The translations under genes and the position numbers were made by a program. The notes beneath the pieces are model-generated. The model did not search any database. It worked only from the letters and a program-made list of their open reading frames with translations, and had not been told where the DNA came from. Of a stretch of 64,000 bases of DNA, positions 52,565-60,945 are shown in pieces (position 1 is the first letter of the stretch; each line of letters begins with the position of its first letter). Location of the stretch: assembly GCF_002970915.1 (NCBI RefSeq), contig NZ_CP027190.1, positions 2,418,001-2,482,000 on the forward strand, written 5' to 3'. This stretch comes from Lactobacillus sp. CBA3605. Lineage in GTDB: Bacteria; Bacillota; Bacilli; Lactobacillales; Lactobacillaceae.

Positions 52565-53452
52565 ATGGAAAAACAAAATCAGCCTGATCTCGAAAAACAA
52601 GATCAACCTACGCGCGAGTTAACCGATAGTTTACAACAAAAATTAGACTATTTAACAACGCTGCGTCAAGCAATTATGGCTGGCGATGACCGGTTGATCT
52701 ATGAATTGATCGATGGTGATCACTATCATCAAGCCTTATTAAATGAGGATCAAAATCCCGCCCGAAATGTGCAAGTGGATTTGATTACGGATGTGCATCC
52801 GTCAATTAGTCATTACCTCAGTACGAAGTTAATTGATTATTTGGCACAGGTTTATCCGTTCTTTTACTATGAAGAAACCCAACCGGGCGAATTTCAAATT
52901 TATTTTGGGAATTGGTGGGACCGGCGTAAGTTCGGCAAGTTAAACGTTTTAAAGGTGGCTTTTGAATTCAGTCAAGCTGAATTTGACAAACTGCAAAAAA
53001 CGTTTGAATTGGCCGCAGCGCATAAGCGTTTTAATACCGATAATATCCAGAAGGTCTCGGCGGCTAACGACGAGTTGCAAAAGTTAATTACGGCGCAAAG
53101 TGATCGCGACGATCAAAAAGACGCTTTACGGCAACAATTAAAAGAGAATGGCCAACGTAATTCTTTGTTTGATTCTGGTCGAATTAAAGAAGAACGCCAA
53201 CAAATTATTGACCAATTATCGGCGCTGGCGGATGAAGATGAACAGGCGAATAATGCCCATGCAACGATGAAAGACAATGAAGCTAAAATTCTAACGTTAT
53301 CGAAAGAGGACACGATTTTAGCCTACGAAAAGCAAGCCATTGAAAACGCATTTAAGAGTTTTGAAAACTTTAATGAGCGTAACCGTAGCCTCTATGTCGA
53401 CTACCTCACCACGCTGATTGGAAAGGCGCAGGTTGATGCTGATGGCGAATGA
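52565..53452 (+). CDS. Unrecognised coiled-coil protein, first gene of a three-gene operon
   Basis: A 295-residue acidic soluble protein that I do not recognise. The first 30 residues are polar; residues about 35-160 look globular (FFYYEETQPGEFQIYFGNWWDRRKFGKLNV). Residues about 165-280 form a long charged coiled coil (LQKLITAQSDRDDQKDALRQQ and beyond), which may lead automatic annotation to call it SbcC-like, without real support. AAGGAG is 6 nt before ATG 52565. It overlaps the next gene, so translation is probably coupled. Confidence 0.75.
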   Translation: MEKQNQPDLEKQDQPTRELTDSLQQKLDYLTTLRQAIMAGDDRLIYELIDGDHYHQALLNEDQNPARNVQVDLITDVHPSISHYLSTKLIDYLAQVYPFFYYEETQPGEFQIYFGNWWDRRKFGKLNVLKVAFEFSQAEFDKLQKTFELAAAHKRFNTDNIQKVSAANDELQKLITAQSDRDDQKDALRQQLKENGQRNSLFDSGRIKEERQQIIDQLSALADEDEQANNAHATMKDNEAKILTLSKEDTILAYEKQAIENAFKSFENFNERNRSLYVDYLTTLIGKAQVDADGE

Positions 53453-54392
53453 AGACAAACAGATTGATTCCGCAACTTTAAGTACTCATGGCAAGCTGGC
53501 GATGTTTAACGAAGGCTTGAAGAGTGGTCTTGCTAATGGTCAACAGTTTACCGCATTGATGGACCAGTTGATTGATGCCACTGATGGCGAAGTGTTATTG
53601 ACGGCAGCACAAAAGCTCGCTGATTTTAAGCTAGATTCGGCGTATGTGACGTTCCCACATCAATACAAAAATGCTGATTACTATCTTATTTTTATGAGTC
53701 GCTTATTGAGTATGCATGAAGATGAGCAGGCAATTTTGAATACACGGACCCATAGTGAGGCGCTGTATCACGTTTTTTCAGCGTTATCAGATGATTACAC
53801 CTTCTTGTATCAAGTTGTTTCGAGTGGAAATGGTGGCGCTTATTATCATGAACAGACAACGGGTGAAAATTTATTTTACATTCATCTAGAACGCCGGTTA
53901 CTACGGTTTAACAGCACGGCCTTTACGAATTTGTTCATTAACAAGTTATTATTAAAGGGGACCGGCGTTGACCAGATTAACACAGTTTTAGCAACGTTAA
54001 TTAACTTCGGTCATTTCTTGCAAGATGACTTTGGCTTTAACGTGGACTTCAATATCTTAGACGTTGATAATGCGGCTAAGTATGAACTCCGTGAGACTGA
54101 TCTAGCTGGTGAAGTGGTCGATAAGTTATTCGTTACGGCTGCCCAACATGATTATATGTTACGCAACTCGCCGAATGGTCGGGGTGCTCAGATTGAACTA
54201 CCTGGGAAGCTAGTTGTGGATCTTTTCGATACTGGCACTGCTCAGCAAGCTAAATGGGTCCTGACGGTGCGTGATCCAGATCAACGGGTGTCATGGTTCG
54301 ATGTCTTACTACACTTTGACTTCATGCGTGATTGGTATTTAGACAATATTGCCTCACTTGAAATTAAAGCGGACCCCGTGGTATTTGCGTAA
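53442..54392 (+). CDS. Unrecognised protein, second gene of the operon
   Basis: A 316-residue soluble protein of mixed alpha/beta composition, without transmembrane segments or a recognised motif. It has features such as FNVDFNILDVDNAAKYELRETDLAGEVVDKLF and a C-terminal SWFDVLLHFDFMRDWYLDN. ATG 53442 is used (GCAGG 9 nt upstream); ATG 53436 is possible. It overlaps the upstream gene by 11 nt and lies 15 nt before the dUTPase-like gene. It is expected to act with these two partners. Confidence 0.72.
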   Translation: MANEDKQIDSATLSTHGKLAMFNEGLKSGLANGQQFTALMDQLIDATDGEVLLTAAQKLADFKLDSAYVTFPHQYKNADYYLIFMSRLLSMHEDEQAILNTRTHSEALYHVFSALSDDYTFLYQVVSSGNGGAYYHEQTTGENLFYIHLERRLLRFNSTAFTNLFINKLLLKGTGVDQINTVLATLINFGHFLQDDFGFNVDFNILDVDNAAKYELRETDLAGEVVDKLFVTAAQHDYMLRNSPNGRGAQIELPGKLVVDLFDTGTAQQAKWVLTVRDPDQRVSWFDVLLHFDFMRDWYLDNIASLEIKADPVVFA

Positions 54393-54407
54393 CTTTCAGG
54401 AGGATGT

Positions 54408-54947
54408 ATGTTAGATTTAACCACTTTATTACAACAATCAATTCGTTTAGACCGGGACATTACGGCGAAACAAGCCATTCATTGGCGGCCAGCTGAACGA
54501 TTGCAAAATGCGATGGTCGCTTTAGATGTTGAATTGGCCGAAATGGCGAATACATCAGAATGGTTCAAAGTTTGGAAGATTCACAAAGGCAAGGCGGATG
54601 CTGGGAAGACGGCGCGTGAAACGCTGTTAAATGAATACGTCGATGCGATGGATTTCTTTTTCCTAGTGGCGGCGATTCAACAGTGGACGCACCTTATTCC
54701 TATGACGGCGACTGACTTAGAAGAGCTTAGTGCCAAGCCAAGTACAGACTTGAATAAACAGTATTTGGCCATTAAACAGCTATTATATGATGCTTACTTT
54801 ACCCATCGTCAAGCCAGTTATCAACACGCTTGGCATGTGTTCTTGAAACTGGGACTTGTGGATTTTGGTTATTCGCAGGCGGAGATTCAAGCAGCGTTCA
54901 TTGCTAAGAACCAAGTGAACGAGCAACGGCAAAAAGATAATTATTAA
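54408..54947 (+). CDS. dUTPase-like all-alpha NTP pyrophosphatase
   Basis: A 179-residue protein of the dimeric dUTPase/MazG-like superfamily. Metal-binding motifs are visible: ALDVELAEMANTSEWFKVWKIHKG (ExxE type) and ETLLNEYVDAMDFFFLV (E/D helix). Such enzymes hydrolyse dUTP to dUMP, keeping uracil out of DNA. AGGAGG is 8 nt upstream. Third gene of the operon with two unrecognised partners. Confidence 0.85.
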   Translation: MLDLTTLLQQSIRLDRDITAKQAIHWRPAERLQNAMVALDVELAEMANTSEWFKVWKIHKGKADAGKTARETLLNEYVDAMDFFFLVAAIQQWTHLIPMTATDLEELSAKPSTDLNKQYLAIKQLLYDAYFTHRQASYQHAWHVFLKLGLVDFGYSQAEIQAAFIAKNQVNEQRQKDNY

Positions 54948-55379
54948 AAGGGAAGTGTAACTGGCTTGGGGCTGGTTATGCTTTTTTAGTTGGCTACTAA
55001 AATAAGAATAAAAGCAGGTTACTATCCGGTAGATGTTGGAATTACTGCTAGCTAGGCTAAATGGTAAAATAATCAATTCACCGATTTAGCTTAGTGACAA
55101 ATTGAAGGGTCAATAAAATGCCACATCGACCAATCAAGGGCAGTGCGGCGTTTTTTTAGAATAATTATCGTTTAAAAATTTATGCCGGGTGGAAATCAAA
55201 TTGCACATATTCGTTGCAATGAGAGTGTCTGGTAATAAAGCGGGCAGGTGATAATTTAAAGAATTAGTGACGTAACTATCAAATCAAATACTAATCACTA
55301 ATCCTCGATGCCACGCTTGAATGTTTTTTGACGTGTTTCTAAGTCAATTTTATTTTAATAGTTGTAGATTTAATGCAAA

Positions 55380-55532
55380 CTAAAAGCAGTGATTAATTCG
55401 TCTAATTATGTCATGACCTACACCACTAATTTTGCTAACTTGGTAGCGGGTGATGTGATTTAAGTCTAAATAATCTTGGGATATACTCATTTGTTTAAAG
55501 ATTTCCTTATTATTAAAACTAAAAACGCCCAT
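55380..55532 (-). pseudogene. Small HTH-domain relic
   Basis: Fifty codons on the minus strand starting MGVFSFNNKEIFKQ and holding ITRYQVSKISGVGHDIIRRIN. This resembles the small XRE-type HTH proteins of lactobacilli (TRYQLSKISGV...). No ribosome binding site is present, and the usual C-terminal part is missing, so it looks like a decayed fragment. Confidence 0.4.
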
Positions 55533-55615
55533 ATAAAACTATTACTTGGATAATGAGCGAAAGAGTCAATTATAATCATCTGACATAATTATGGTTACGA
55601 AAGAACAGACGCTTT

Positions 55616-55642
55616 ATGTGCACAATTTGTGCACATTTTTTT
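55616..55642. repeat. 21-bp perfect palindrome with T run
   Basis: Ten-base arms ATGTGCACAA and TTGTGCACAT flank a single T (55616-55636), followed by TTTTTT. It may be a terminator or a regulator-binding site near the prophage end. Confidence 0.6.
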
Positions 55643-55670
55643 AATAATCTGATGTAATCTAGTGTAAACT

Positions 55671-55724
55671 AAAAATCAGGAACCACGCTAAATGTTGCTT
55701 TAACGGGATTCCTGATTTTAAAAA
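55671..55724. terminator. Hairpin downstream of int
   Basis: AAAATCAGGAA and TTCCTGATTTT arms with a 26-nt loop, flanked by A and T runs. It may terminate the integrase transcript (minus) or reads from the left. Confidence 0.65.
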
Positions 55725-55877
55725 AAGTTTTTATGTGACCAATTATGTCACGAGTGGACATTTTAAACGCTTATATGTCAGTGTTTATAGGGTGTTTGGT
55801 CAAAAAAGTTCAAAATTATTTTTTTGTTTTTTCGGTGGTAAAATAGTATAAACAAAAAACGATTTTTTATACTGAAT

Positions 55878-57008
55878 TTATGCATGTTTAGCTTTAGCAA
55901 CATGTTTAGGAATAATCGTATCTAGACTAGCATCAATCTTTTCATCATAGCGTGCTTTATATTCGTCAATCAAGTATGCGTATACACGCGACGTAGTACC
56001 GATATCAGAGTGTCCAAGTCTTTTTGATATAACGTATAGATCAACATCGTTAGCGAGTAGGAACGCAACGTGAGAGTGTCTCAGGCTATGGAAGTGGAAT
56101 CCTTTACGTTCGATGTCTAAATCTTTTAGGCATTCTCGTAATTTTTTGTTAACAGCATTGGAGCTTGGTATTTGTCCGTTCTGATTCATGAATACTAAAC
56201 CGAGTTGATTTGAGTTTGCTTTTTTTAGTGGTTTTAGCAAATCAAGAAGTTGCTGATTGACCCGAATGGTTCGGACTGAGCTTTCATTTTTAGTGGGTTT
56301 GAAGCCGCCGCCTTCTTGGTAGTTCCAAGCCTTGTTAATCGAGATTGTTTTGAAGTTAAAATTAATATCTTTCCAAGTTAATGCCATGATTTCGCCTAAA
56401 CGGGCACCAGTAAGCATGGCAGTTAATATCATATAACGCGATGTATATCGAGTAGATAGACCGGCCACTAGGTATTCGCCCAATGCGTTTATTTCTGCCA
56501 TGTTAAGATATTCAACCTTCCACGTACGAGACTTGTCAAATGTAAGGATGATATCTTTTGTGAAGTCTTTAGGGATGACATCTTCATAAACAGCGTTACG
56601 GACTGCTGCTCGAATGTGAGCATTGGTTTTTCTAACAGTACCCTTAGCGTGTACCTTGCCATAAGCGTTAATAAAGCGCTGATAGTCGCGTCTAGTAATA
56701 TCTTTAATACAAGTACCGCCAAAGTAGTCTTGAATGTCCTTAGACGTCAATTCATAGCGATAGGCAGTAACGCTTGATATATTAGGTTCACGGTAGGTAT
56801 GGAACCAGTCTAAGAAGTATTCGGTTAGGGTTTGATTGGCACCTAAGTCTACACCAGTTTGTTTCTCAGTTTCCAATTGACTAGCATAGAGAGTAGCTTC
56901 GCGCTTAGTCTTGAATCCTGACTTTTGTTGTGTCTTGAAGTTACCGTCGGCATCTTTGTAGCTAATACGAATCCGCCACTGATCACCGTGTTTTTGAATG
57001 CTTGCCAT
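55878..57008 (-). CDS. int: Prophage tyrosine integrase
   Basis: A 376-residue site-specific recombinase. An N-terminal arm-binding domain of AP2 type (WRIRISYKDADGNFKTQQKSGFKTKREA), a SAM-like core-binding domain (about 60-160), and the catalytic domain with Arg203, Lys240, His307, Arg310, His333 and Tyr343 (RVYAYL). It catalyses integration and excision of the prophage. AGGAGG precedes the ATG. It is transcribed away from the phage genes, which marks the left end of the prophage. Confidence 0.95.
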   Translation of the reverse strand: MASIQKHGDQWRIRISYKDADGNFKTQQKSGFKTKREATLYASQLETEKQTGVDLGANQTLTEYFLDWFHTYREPNISSVTAYRYELTSKDIQDYFGGTCIKDITRRDYQRFINAYGKVHAKGTVRKTNAHIRAAVRNAVYEDVIPKDFTKDIILTFDKSRTWKVEYLNMAEINALGEYLVAGLSTRYTSRYMILTAMLTGARLGEIMALTWKDINFNFKTISINKAWNYQEGGGFKPTKNESSVRTIRVNQQLLDLLKPLKKANSNQLGLVFMNQNGQIPSSNAVNKKLRECLKDLDIERKGFHFHSLRHSHVAFLLANDVDLYVISKRLGHSDIGTTSRVYAYLIDEYKARYDEKIDASLDTIIPKHVAKAKHA

Positions 57009-57027
57009 AATAAATTCCTCCTTGTGA

Positions 57028-57126
57028 TATACTAGAGGAGCTAAAAGGGCGTACTAGTCCCCTCTAGTGAATAATTCAGGTTGGCGCATCCATCTTCTTG
57101 GCGGGAGTGGGATGTGCCTTTTTTAT
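57028..57126 (+). ncRNA. Candidate plus-strand small RNA between int and the membrane-protein gene
   Basis: All genes around are on the minus strand, but the plus strand holds an extended -10 (TGA-TATACT, 57025-57033), a hairpin CTAGAGG...CCTCTAG, and a terminator-like stem GGCGCATCC...GGATGTGCC followed by TTTTTT (57083-57124). A transcript of about 90 nt could be made. The -35 (TTGCCA, 57002-57007) is at 20 nt, longer than usual. Antisense to the leader of int. Confidence 0.4.
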
Positions 57127-58110
57127 TTAATTGTACATGAGCATATTTGTATATGTTTTATTATTAACGGTAGGGCCTTCTTTTGAAAGCTGTTTATTTG
57201 TGAAAACATGGTTGTTCCCGGCCACACTACCATCTACGTAGTAAGAAGTAGAATTATCGAAGAAATCACTAGTACCAACTGCTAGGTTATTGTTAACATT
57301 ATCAGACTTGAAATAGATAGCGAATAAGGTGTCACCTGAAGCCTCTTTCTGGATGAATCCAATACCCTTGCTACTGTCTGTGTTATGAATAACCTTCATA
57401 ATATTTTCAATATTGCCAATCATTTTTTGAGTCTGTGACTGATTTTTAATATTGAATCCAGTAGTAGTAACAACCAATCCTAACTTCGAATCAGTATTGA
57501 TTGATTTGATATATTTACTTGCTGCTGGTTTTTCTTTTGAAAGCGCCGAGATTACGTTACTAGCATTACCTGAAATATTAACCGTGTCATTTTTGGATGA
57601 ACTTGGACTATCATCATTAGTATTAGTCGTAGCGGAGCTGTCGTAGTTTTCTTTTTTTGAATTATAAGTCGCCATTAAGCTCTGTCTAGTTTTAGAATCA
57701 TCAATTGTGTAGATTTCATCTCGAACTGATTCATATTGTGAAATCGGAGTGTCTAAACGTAAATTGGCCAGTTCCTTTTTTACTGATTTTTCTATCTTAG
57801 CGTCTCTGTGCTGCTGATCTATTTTATTGACTGCAACCGTTGTGCCACCAACAACAGCTAAAAATACGAAAATCATGAGCCCACGTATTAACTTGGTATC
57901 TTTAAGAAAAGGAATCTTAAAGCGTTGTGTCCCATATATACCTAGTAATATGAATAGAATACTTGCAACAAGAGTGGGTATGGAACTAAATGAGGTAATC
58001 AAAACAAGAGCACCTAGGATTATCAAGATCCAACCCCACCAGCTTTTTTTAGAAAAAATGAAAATTATTGACACGATTATAGCAATTATGAAAGCTAATT
58101 CTCCAATCAT
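57127..58110 (-). CDS. Unrecognised prophage membrane protein (probable lysogeny cargo gene)
   Basis: A 327-residue protein that I do not recognise. Four hydrophobic helices (about 4-19, 25-40, 44-59, 76-93) are followed by a coiled segment (about 96-150), a Ser/Asn-rich linker (about 155-178) and a globular domain, likely outside the cell (about 180-327). The place between int and the repressor module is typical of superinfection-exclusion or other lysogenic-conversion genes. No known domain could be named by eye. AGGAG precedes the ATG. Confidence 0.7.
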   Translation of the reverse strand: MIGELAFIIAIIVSIIFIFSKKSWWGWILIILGALVLITSFSSIPTLVASILFILLGIYGTQRFKIPFLKDTKLIRGLMIFVFLAVVGGTTVAVNKIDQQHRDAKIEKSVKKELANLRLDTPISQYESVRDEIYTIDDSKTRQSLMATYNSKKENYDSSATTNTNDDSPSSSKNDTVNISGNASNVISALSKEKPAASKYIKSINTDSKLGLVVTTTGFNIKNQSQTQKMIGNIENIMKVIHNTDSSKGIGFIQKEASGDTLFAIYFKSDNVNNNLAVGTSDFFDNSTSYYVDGSVAGNNHVFTNKQLSKEGPTVNNKTYTNMLMYN

Positions 58111-58239
58111 TAAAACTCCTCCAAAATATTATTCCCCAACATAATCCCCATGAACTTAAATCTAATTCACAGCTTTTAACGATATCCGTTCTGGTCATAA
58201 CAACTTAATGTTTTTACTACTGAGATAGAATAGTGGATT

Positions 58240-58716
58240 TCATAAGCTAAAAGCACCAGTGTTAATTTTTATGCCAAGAGCATCTTCAGCGATGTTACGG
58301 ATGAATAGTTGTTGCTTAGGTTCCAAACAATATGCATCACTGAAACGTGTTACATCGAAGTCTTGTGGTTCAATGCCACTCTCGTTAACGTAATTCTTAA
58401 TCATAATGTAGAAGGCACCGTGGTTGGCACGGGATTCAATCTTACTATTGGAAACCATGCTAGTGTCTATGAGTGGCTCTATACTGTCGTCTAATAAGCA
58501 GTGATAGAATTCGTGACACTTAACAAACGTGGGAAAGCTAGTCTTTTCATTAATGAAAAAAGTTCGAGTGAGAGGAATAGAGTAGCCATTAATATTATCT
58601 GGCAAGCCGCTAGTTAAATGGTAGGTTATACCATAGTGACTAATTAGACGATCAGGGTCCCACGTACCTAATGTTTGCATATCGGTTAACGCTTCGTCCA
58701 AAGTATCATAGATCAT
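58240..58716 (-). CDS. ImmA/IrrE-family metallopeptidase
   Basis: A 158-residue protease-like protein with the zinc motif HEFYH (His68, Glu69, His72). ImmA-type proteases cleave phage or ICE repressors and release lysogeny. It is encoded 9 nt after the CI-like gene, the usual pairing. The preferred target is the adjacent repressor; this is inference. Confidence 0.9.
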   Translation of the reverse strand: MIYDTLDEALTDMQTLGTWDPDRLISHYGITYHLTSGLPDNINGYSIPLTRTFFINEKTSFPTFVKCHEFYHCLLDDSIEPLIDTSMVSNSKIESRANHGAFYIMIKNYVNESGIEPQDFDVTRFSDAYCLEPKQQLFIRNIAEDALGIKINTGAFSL

Positions 58717-58725
58717 CTAATCACT

Positions 58726-59130
58726 TCATTCCTTATTAATTTTATTTCCATCGTTACCGTAACCACCATACTGACGCAAGCGGTCTTGACCTTCCTTACT
58801 ATTAAGGTAGGTTGTTACTAGTGCACGAATCGCTGCTTTATCTTCATCGGATAAGGCGTGATCACGTGATGTTAGCATTGCTGAATCGTTAACTATATCT
58901 TCCACGTCAATATGTTTAGGATCATCAGTTTGTTGTGTGTCATCGTTTCCAAGAAGATAGTCAACCGAAACGTGAAAGTAGTTTGCAACCTTTTGTACTT
59001 TATCAATTGTAGGTTTTTTTGTATTCCAGCGATAAATCGTATTTTCGCCAAACCCTAATTGCAGTGCTAGTTGCTTTAAAGACAATCCTTTACTTGCAGC
59101 TAGCTCTTTTATAATTGCAACGGTGTCCAT
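58726..59130 (-). CDS. CI-like phage repressor (XRE HTH)
   Basis: A 134-residue repressor. An N-terminal XRE helix-turn-helix (LSLKQLALQLGFGENTIYRWNTKKPTID) is followed by a short hydrophilic C-terminal region with no LexA-type peptidase domain. The absence of self-cleavage fits control by the ImmA-like neighbour. It faces the operator region and the Cro-like gene. Confidence 0.9.
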   Translation of the reverse strand: MDTVAIIKELAASKGLSLKQLALQLGFGENTIYRWNTKKPTIDKVQKVANYFHVSVDYLLGNDDTQQTDDPKHIDVEDIVNDSAMLTSRDHALSDEDKAAIRALVTTYLNSKEGQDRLRQYGGYGNDGNKINKE

Positions 59131-59167
59131 AGTGAGTCATCCCTTCAAAGTGGTATAGAAAGCACAA

Positions 59168-59215
59168 AGTATCAAAAATGGTATTCTTATGTTGACAAGT
59201 ACCACATATGGTATT
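59168..59215. promoter_or_regulatory. Phage operators O1 and O2 with early promoter
   Basis: O1 is AGTATCAA-AA-ATGGTATT (59168-59185) and O2 is AGTACCAC-AT-ATGGTATT (59198-59215). O2 lies in the 17-nt spacer between a consensus -35 TTGACA (59192-59197) and TAAACT (59215-59220) reading toward the Cro-like gene. The CI-like protein bound here would block that promoter. Confidence 0.8.
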
Positions 59216-59330
59216 AAACTATGGTCATAGGTTAAAGAAGTTATTTAACACAAAATCATAGTAATATGAAAATGCCAATTATTTCAGACCGGACAGTTAG
59301 AAACTATGGCTTATTTCTTTATGCCTATAT

Positions 59331-59348
59331 AGTACCACTTGTGGTACT
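59331..59348. promoter_or_regulatory. Phage operator O3
   Basis: AGTACCAC-TT-GTGGTACT is a perfect 18-bp dyad with the same half-site as O1 and O2, 38 nt before the Cro-like start. Confidence 0.85.
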
Positions 59349-59386
59349 AGACTGCAATAAAAATATCATATAGGGGAGGCATGAAT

Positions 59387-59605
59387 ATGAGCGGACTTGT
59401 AAATAACATAAAAAAATTAGCGTTAGCAAATCATCTAACAATTGAAGATGTTGGTAAAAGTTCAGGGGTTGGCGAAAAAGTTATTTATCGTTGGGATAGA
59501 ATCCCACCTAAAATAGCGACCTTGAAAAAGGTTGGTGACTATTTGGGGGTTGATTACAGATTGTTGTTACCACCTGAAGATGAAAAAACGAAAGGAATGA
59601 TCTAA
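59387..59605 (+). CDS. Cro-like regulator (XRE HTH)
   Basis: A 72-residue HTH protein (LTIEDVGKSSGVGEKVIYRWDRIPPKI) with the recognition helix close to that of the CI-like protein, so both likely bind the same operators. ATG 59387 is 7 nt after GGGGAGG; ATG 59381 is too close. First gene of the rightward early operon. Confidence 0.87.
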   Translation: MSGLVNNIKKLALANHLTIEDVGKSSGVGEKVIYRWDRIPPKIATLKKVGDYLGVDYRLLLPPEDEKTKGMI

Positions 59606-60376
59606 ATGAACGAATTACAGCAGGTTAAATACAACGGTGATTTGATTTTAACTACGGAGCAGTTAGCTGATTTTTATGAAACGACAGTTAATCGTATTAT
59701 TGACAATTTTCATGAGAACAAAGATAAGTTTTTAGAAGGCAAACACTATTACATCTTACAGGGCAATAAACTCAAGGAGTTTAAGAGGGTCATCGGAAAT
59801 TCCGATAAGCCTCTAATTAATAAATATACTAGCCAATTAGTTTTATGGACCAGACAAGGTGCTAGCCGACATTCAAAAATGCTGGGTACTGATAAGGCTT
59901 GGGATATGTTCGATGTACTCGAGGAAAACTATTTTAATCCACAACAAGTTAAAATTCCGACCACGCCGCGTGAGTTAGCAAGGCTAGCATTAGAAGTTAA
60001 TGAAGAAACTAACGTGCGTATAGACAGCGTTGAGAAGGATATCAAGGAATTGCGGGATGATTGGGTGCTTACTCCGGGTGAGTATAACTACATTGGTAAG
60101 CGAGCCTCACGGCAGGTAAACGAGTACGCAAAGGTTCATTCGTTCATCACTAACAGCAAGCAGCGTAGCCTCTTATTCAAAGATATTAACCGGAGCATTA
60201 ATGAAGTCGCGGGAACGAAAACTCGTTCACAATTACGTGCAAAAGATTTCAATATGGTAGACGAGTTAATTACCGATTGGCAACCATCCGTGTCAACTGT
60301 TCAGATTATTAAGCGAATGAGTGATGAGGCTGATGGTCAAATGAACCTAGATGTTGATGACAAAGAGGAGGAATAG
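59606..60376 (+). CDS. Phage antirepressor (ORF6N-ORF6C type)
   Basis: A 256-residue protein. The N-terminal ORF6N DNA-binding domain (ILTTEQLADFYETTVNRIIDNF...EGKHYYILQGNKLKEFK) and the C-terminal ORF6C domain (EYNYIGKRASRQVNEYAKVH...FKDINRSINEVAGTKTRSQLRAKDF) are both visible. Such proteins relieve repression and favour the lytic state. It starts immediately after the Cro-like stop codon, without overlap. Confidence 0.88.
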   Translation: MNELQQVKYNGDLILTTEQLADFYETTVNRIIDNFHENKDKFLEGKHYYILQGNKLKEFKRVIGNSDKPLINKYTSQLVLWTRQGASRHSKMLGTDKAWDMFDVLEENYFNPQQVKIPTTPRELARLALEVNEETNVRIDSVEKDIKELRDDWVLTPGEYNYIGKRASRQVNEYAKVHSFITNSKQRSLLFKDINRSINEVAGTKTRSQLRAKDFNMVDELITDWQPSVSTVQIIKRMSDEADGQMNLDVDDKEEE

Positions 60377-60378
60377 TC

Positions 60379-60528
60379 ATGGAATATGAAAATGTGCGTG
60401 TAGCGTTGAAATTCTTATTAGATTACAACGATTCAAAATTAAATCCTAATTTGAAGACGCAATATAACAACGGTGGTTGGGTCGCGAGTGCAGCCAAGGA
60501 TGTTCAAAAAGTCAATTATGAGTCTTAG
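60379..60528 (+). CDS. Small phage protein, 49 residues
   Basis: A short frame MEYENVRVALKFLLDYNDSK... with GAGGAGG upstream of ATG 60379. It overlaps a second short frame from GTG 60528 by one base. Function is not recognised. Confidence 0.55.
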   Translation: MEYENVRVALKFLLDYNDSKLNPNLKTQYNNGGWVASAAKDVQKVNYES

Positions 60529-60604
60529 TGAACATTGCTGACTTACTCGGTATGAGTGATTTGTATTTAGGTAATAACGAAGTTAAAAGTAAGGAGGACA
60601 TGTT

Positions 60605-60934
60605 ATGCAAGCACTTAAAGTAGCAGCCACTCCAATGCATATTGCAAACATGGATCAATATGTGTTGGTTGATACGGATGCGTATAACAAATTATTGGAC
60701 CAGACTATGAACGGCCGTACCTGGACTATGGCAGATTTACGAATCTGGTGTGGTAATAAGTCGATTGACTGGTTAAAAAAGAACATTCTTGAGAATCCAA
60801 AATACAGTCGTGAAATTGGACGTATGGAGAACCAAGGGCAATTAATTCATAAAGGATATGGTAGCGCGTGGAAGTTCAAGGCCAATGTGATGGCGGCGTT
60901 CTTGGAAGATCACTGGGAAGAATTACCGTGGTAG
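60605..60934 (+). CDS. DUF771 family phage protein
   Basis: A 109-residue early phage protein of the DUF771 type (WTMADLRIWCGNKSIDWLKKNILENPKY), often near antirepressors and thought to bind DNA. AAGGAGG precedes the ATG. Confidence 0.82.
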   Translation: MQALKVAATPMHIANMDQYVLVDTDAYNKLLDQTMNGRTWTMADLRIWCGNKSIDWLKKNILENPKYSREIGRMENQGQLIHKGYGSAWKFKANVMAAFLEDHWEELPW

Positions 60935-60945
60935 GAGGAAGAACA

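Larger units (their letters stand above)
54948..55877. other. 930-bp prophage junction region with relics
   Basis: No intact large gene is seen. The region carries a 50-codon HTH-like relic on the minus strand (55380-55532), a 21-bp palindrome (55616-55636), a terminator-like hairpin (55671-55719), and short repeats TAATCTGATG/TAATCTAGTG near 55642-55664 that may be integrase arm sites. The prophage attL core must lie here, but cannot be set without the right end. The DNA is AT-rich compared with the chromosome to the left. Confidence 0.6.

Noticed and set aside
52565..53452. SbcC-like exonuclease
   Set aside because: The similarity would come from the coiled coil only; no Walker A or B motif is present.
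54948..55877. A tRNA gene as prophage attachment site
   Set aside because: No cloverleaf or T-loop sequence (GGTTCGA) was found in or near the junction.
57083..57124. A T-box or riboswitch terminator before the prophage membrane gene
   Set aside because: The hairpin reads on the strand opposite to the gene, with no T-box core; kept only as a possible small RNA terminator.
57827..58144. A 105-codon plus-strand frame opposite the prophage membrane-protein gene
   Set aside because: It lies wholly antisense to a gene with a proper ribosome binding site and has no own ribosome binding site or recognisable protein pattern.
60528..60623. A 31-codon GTG-start frame between two small phage genes
   Set aside because: It runs into the start of the DUF771 gene and has no ribosome binding site; could be the shifted end of the previous small gene.
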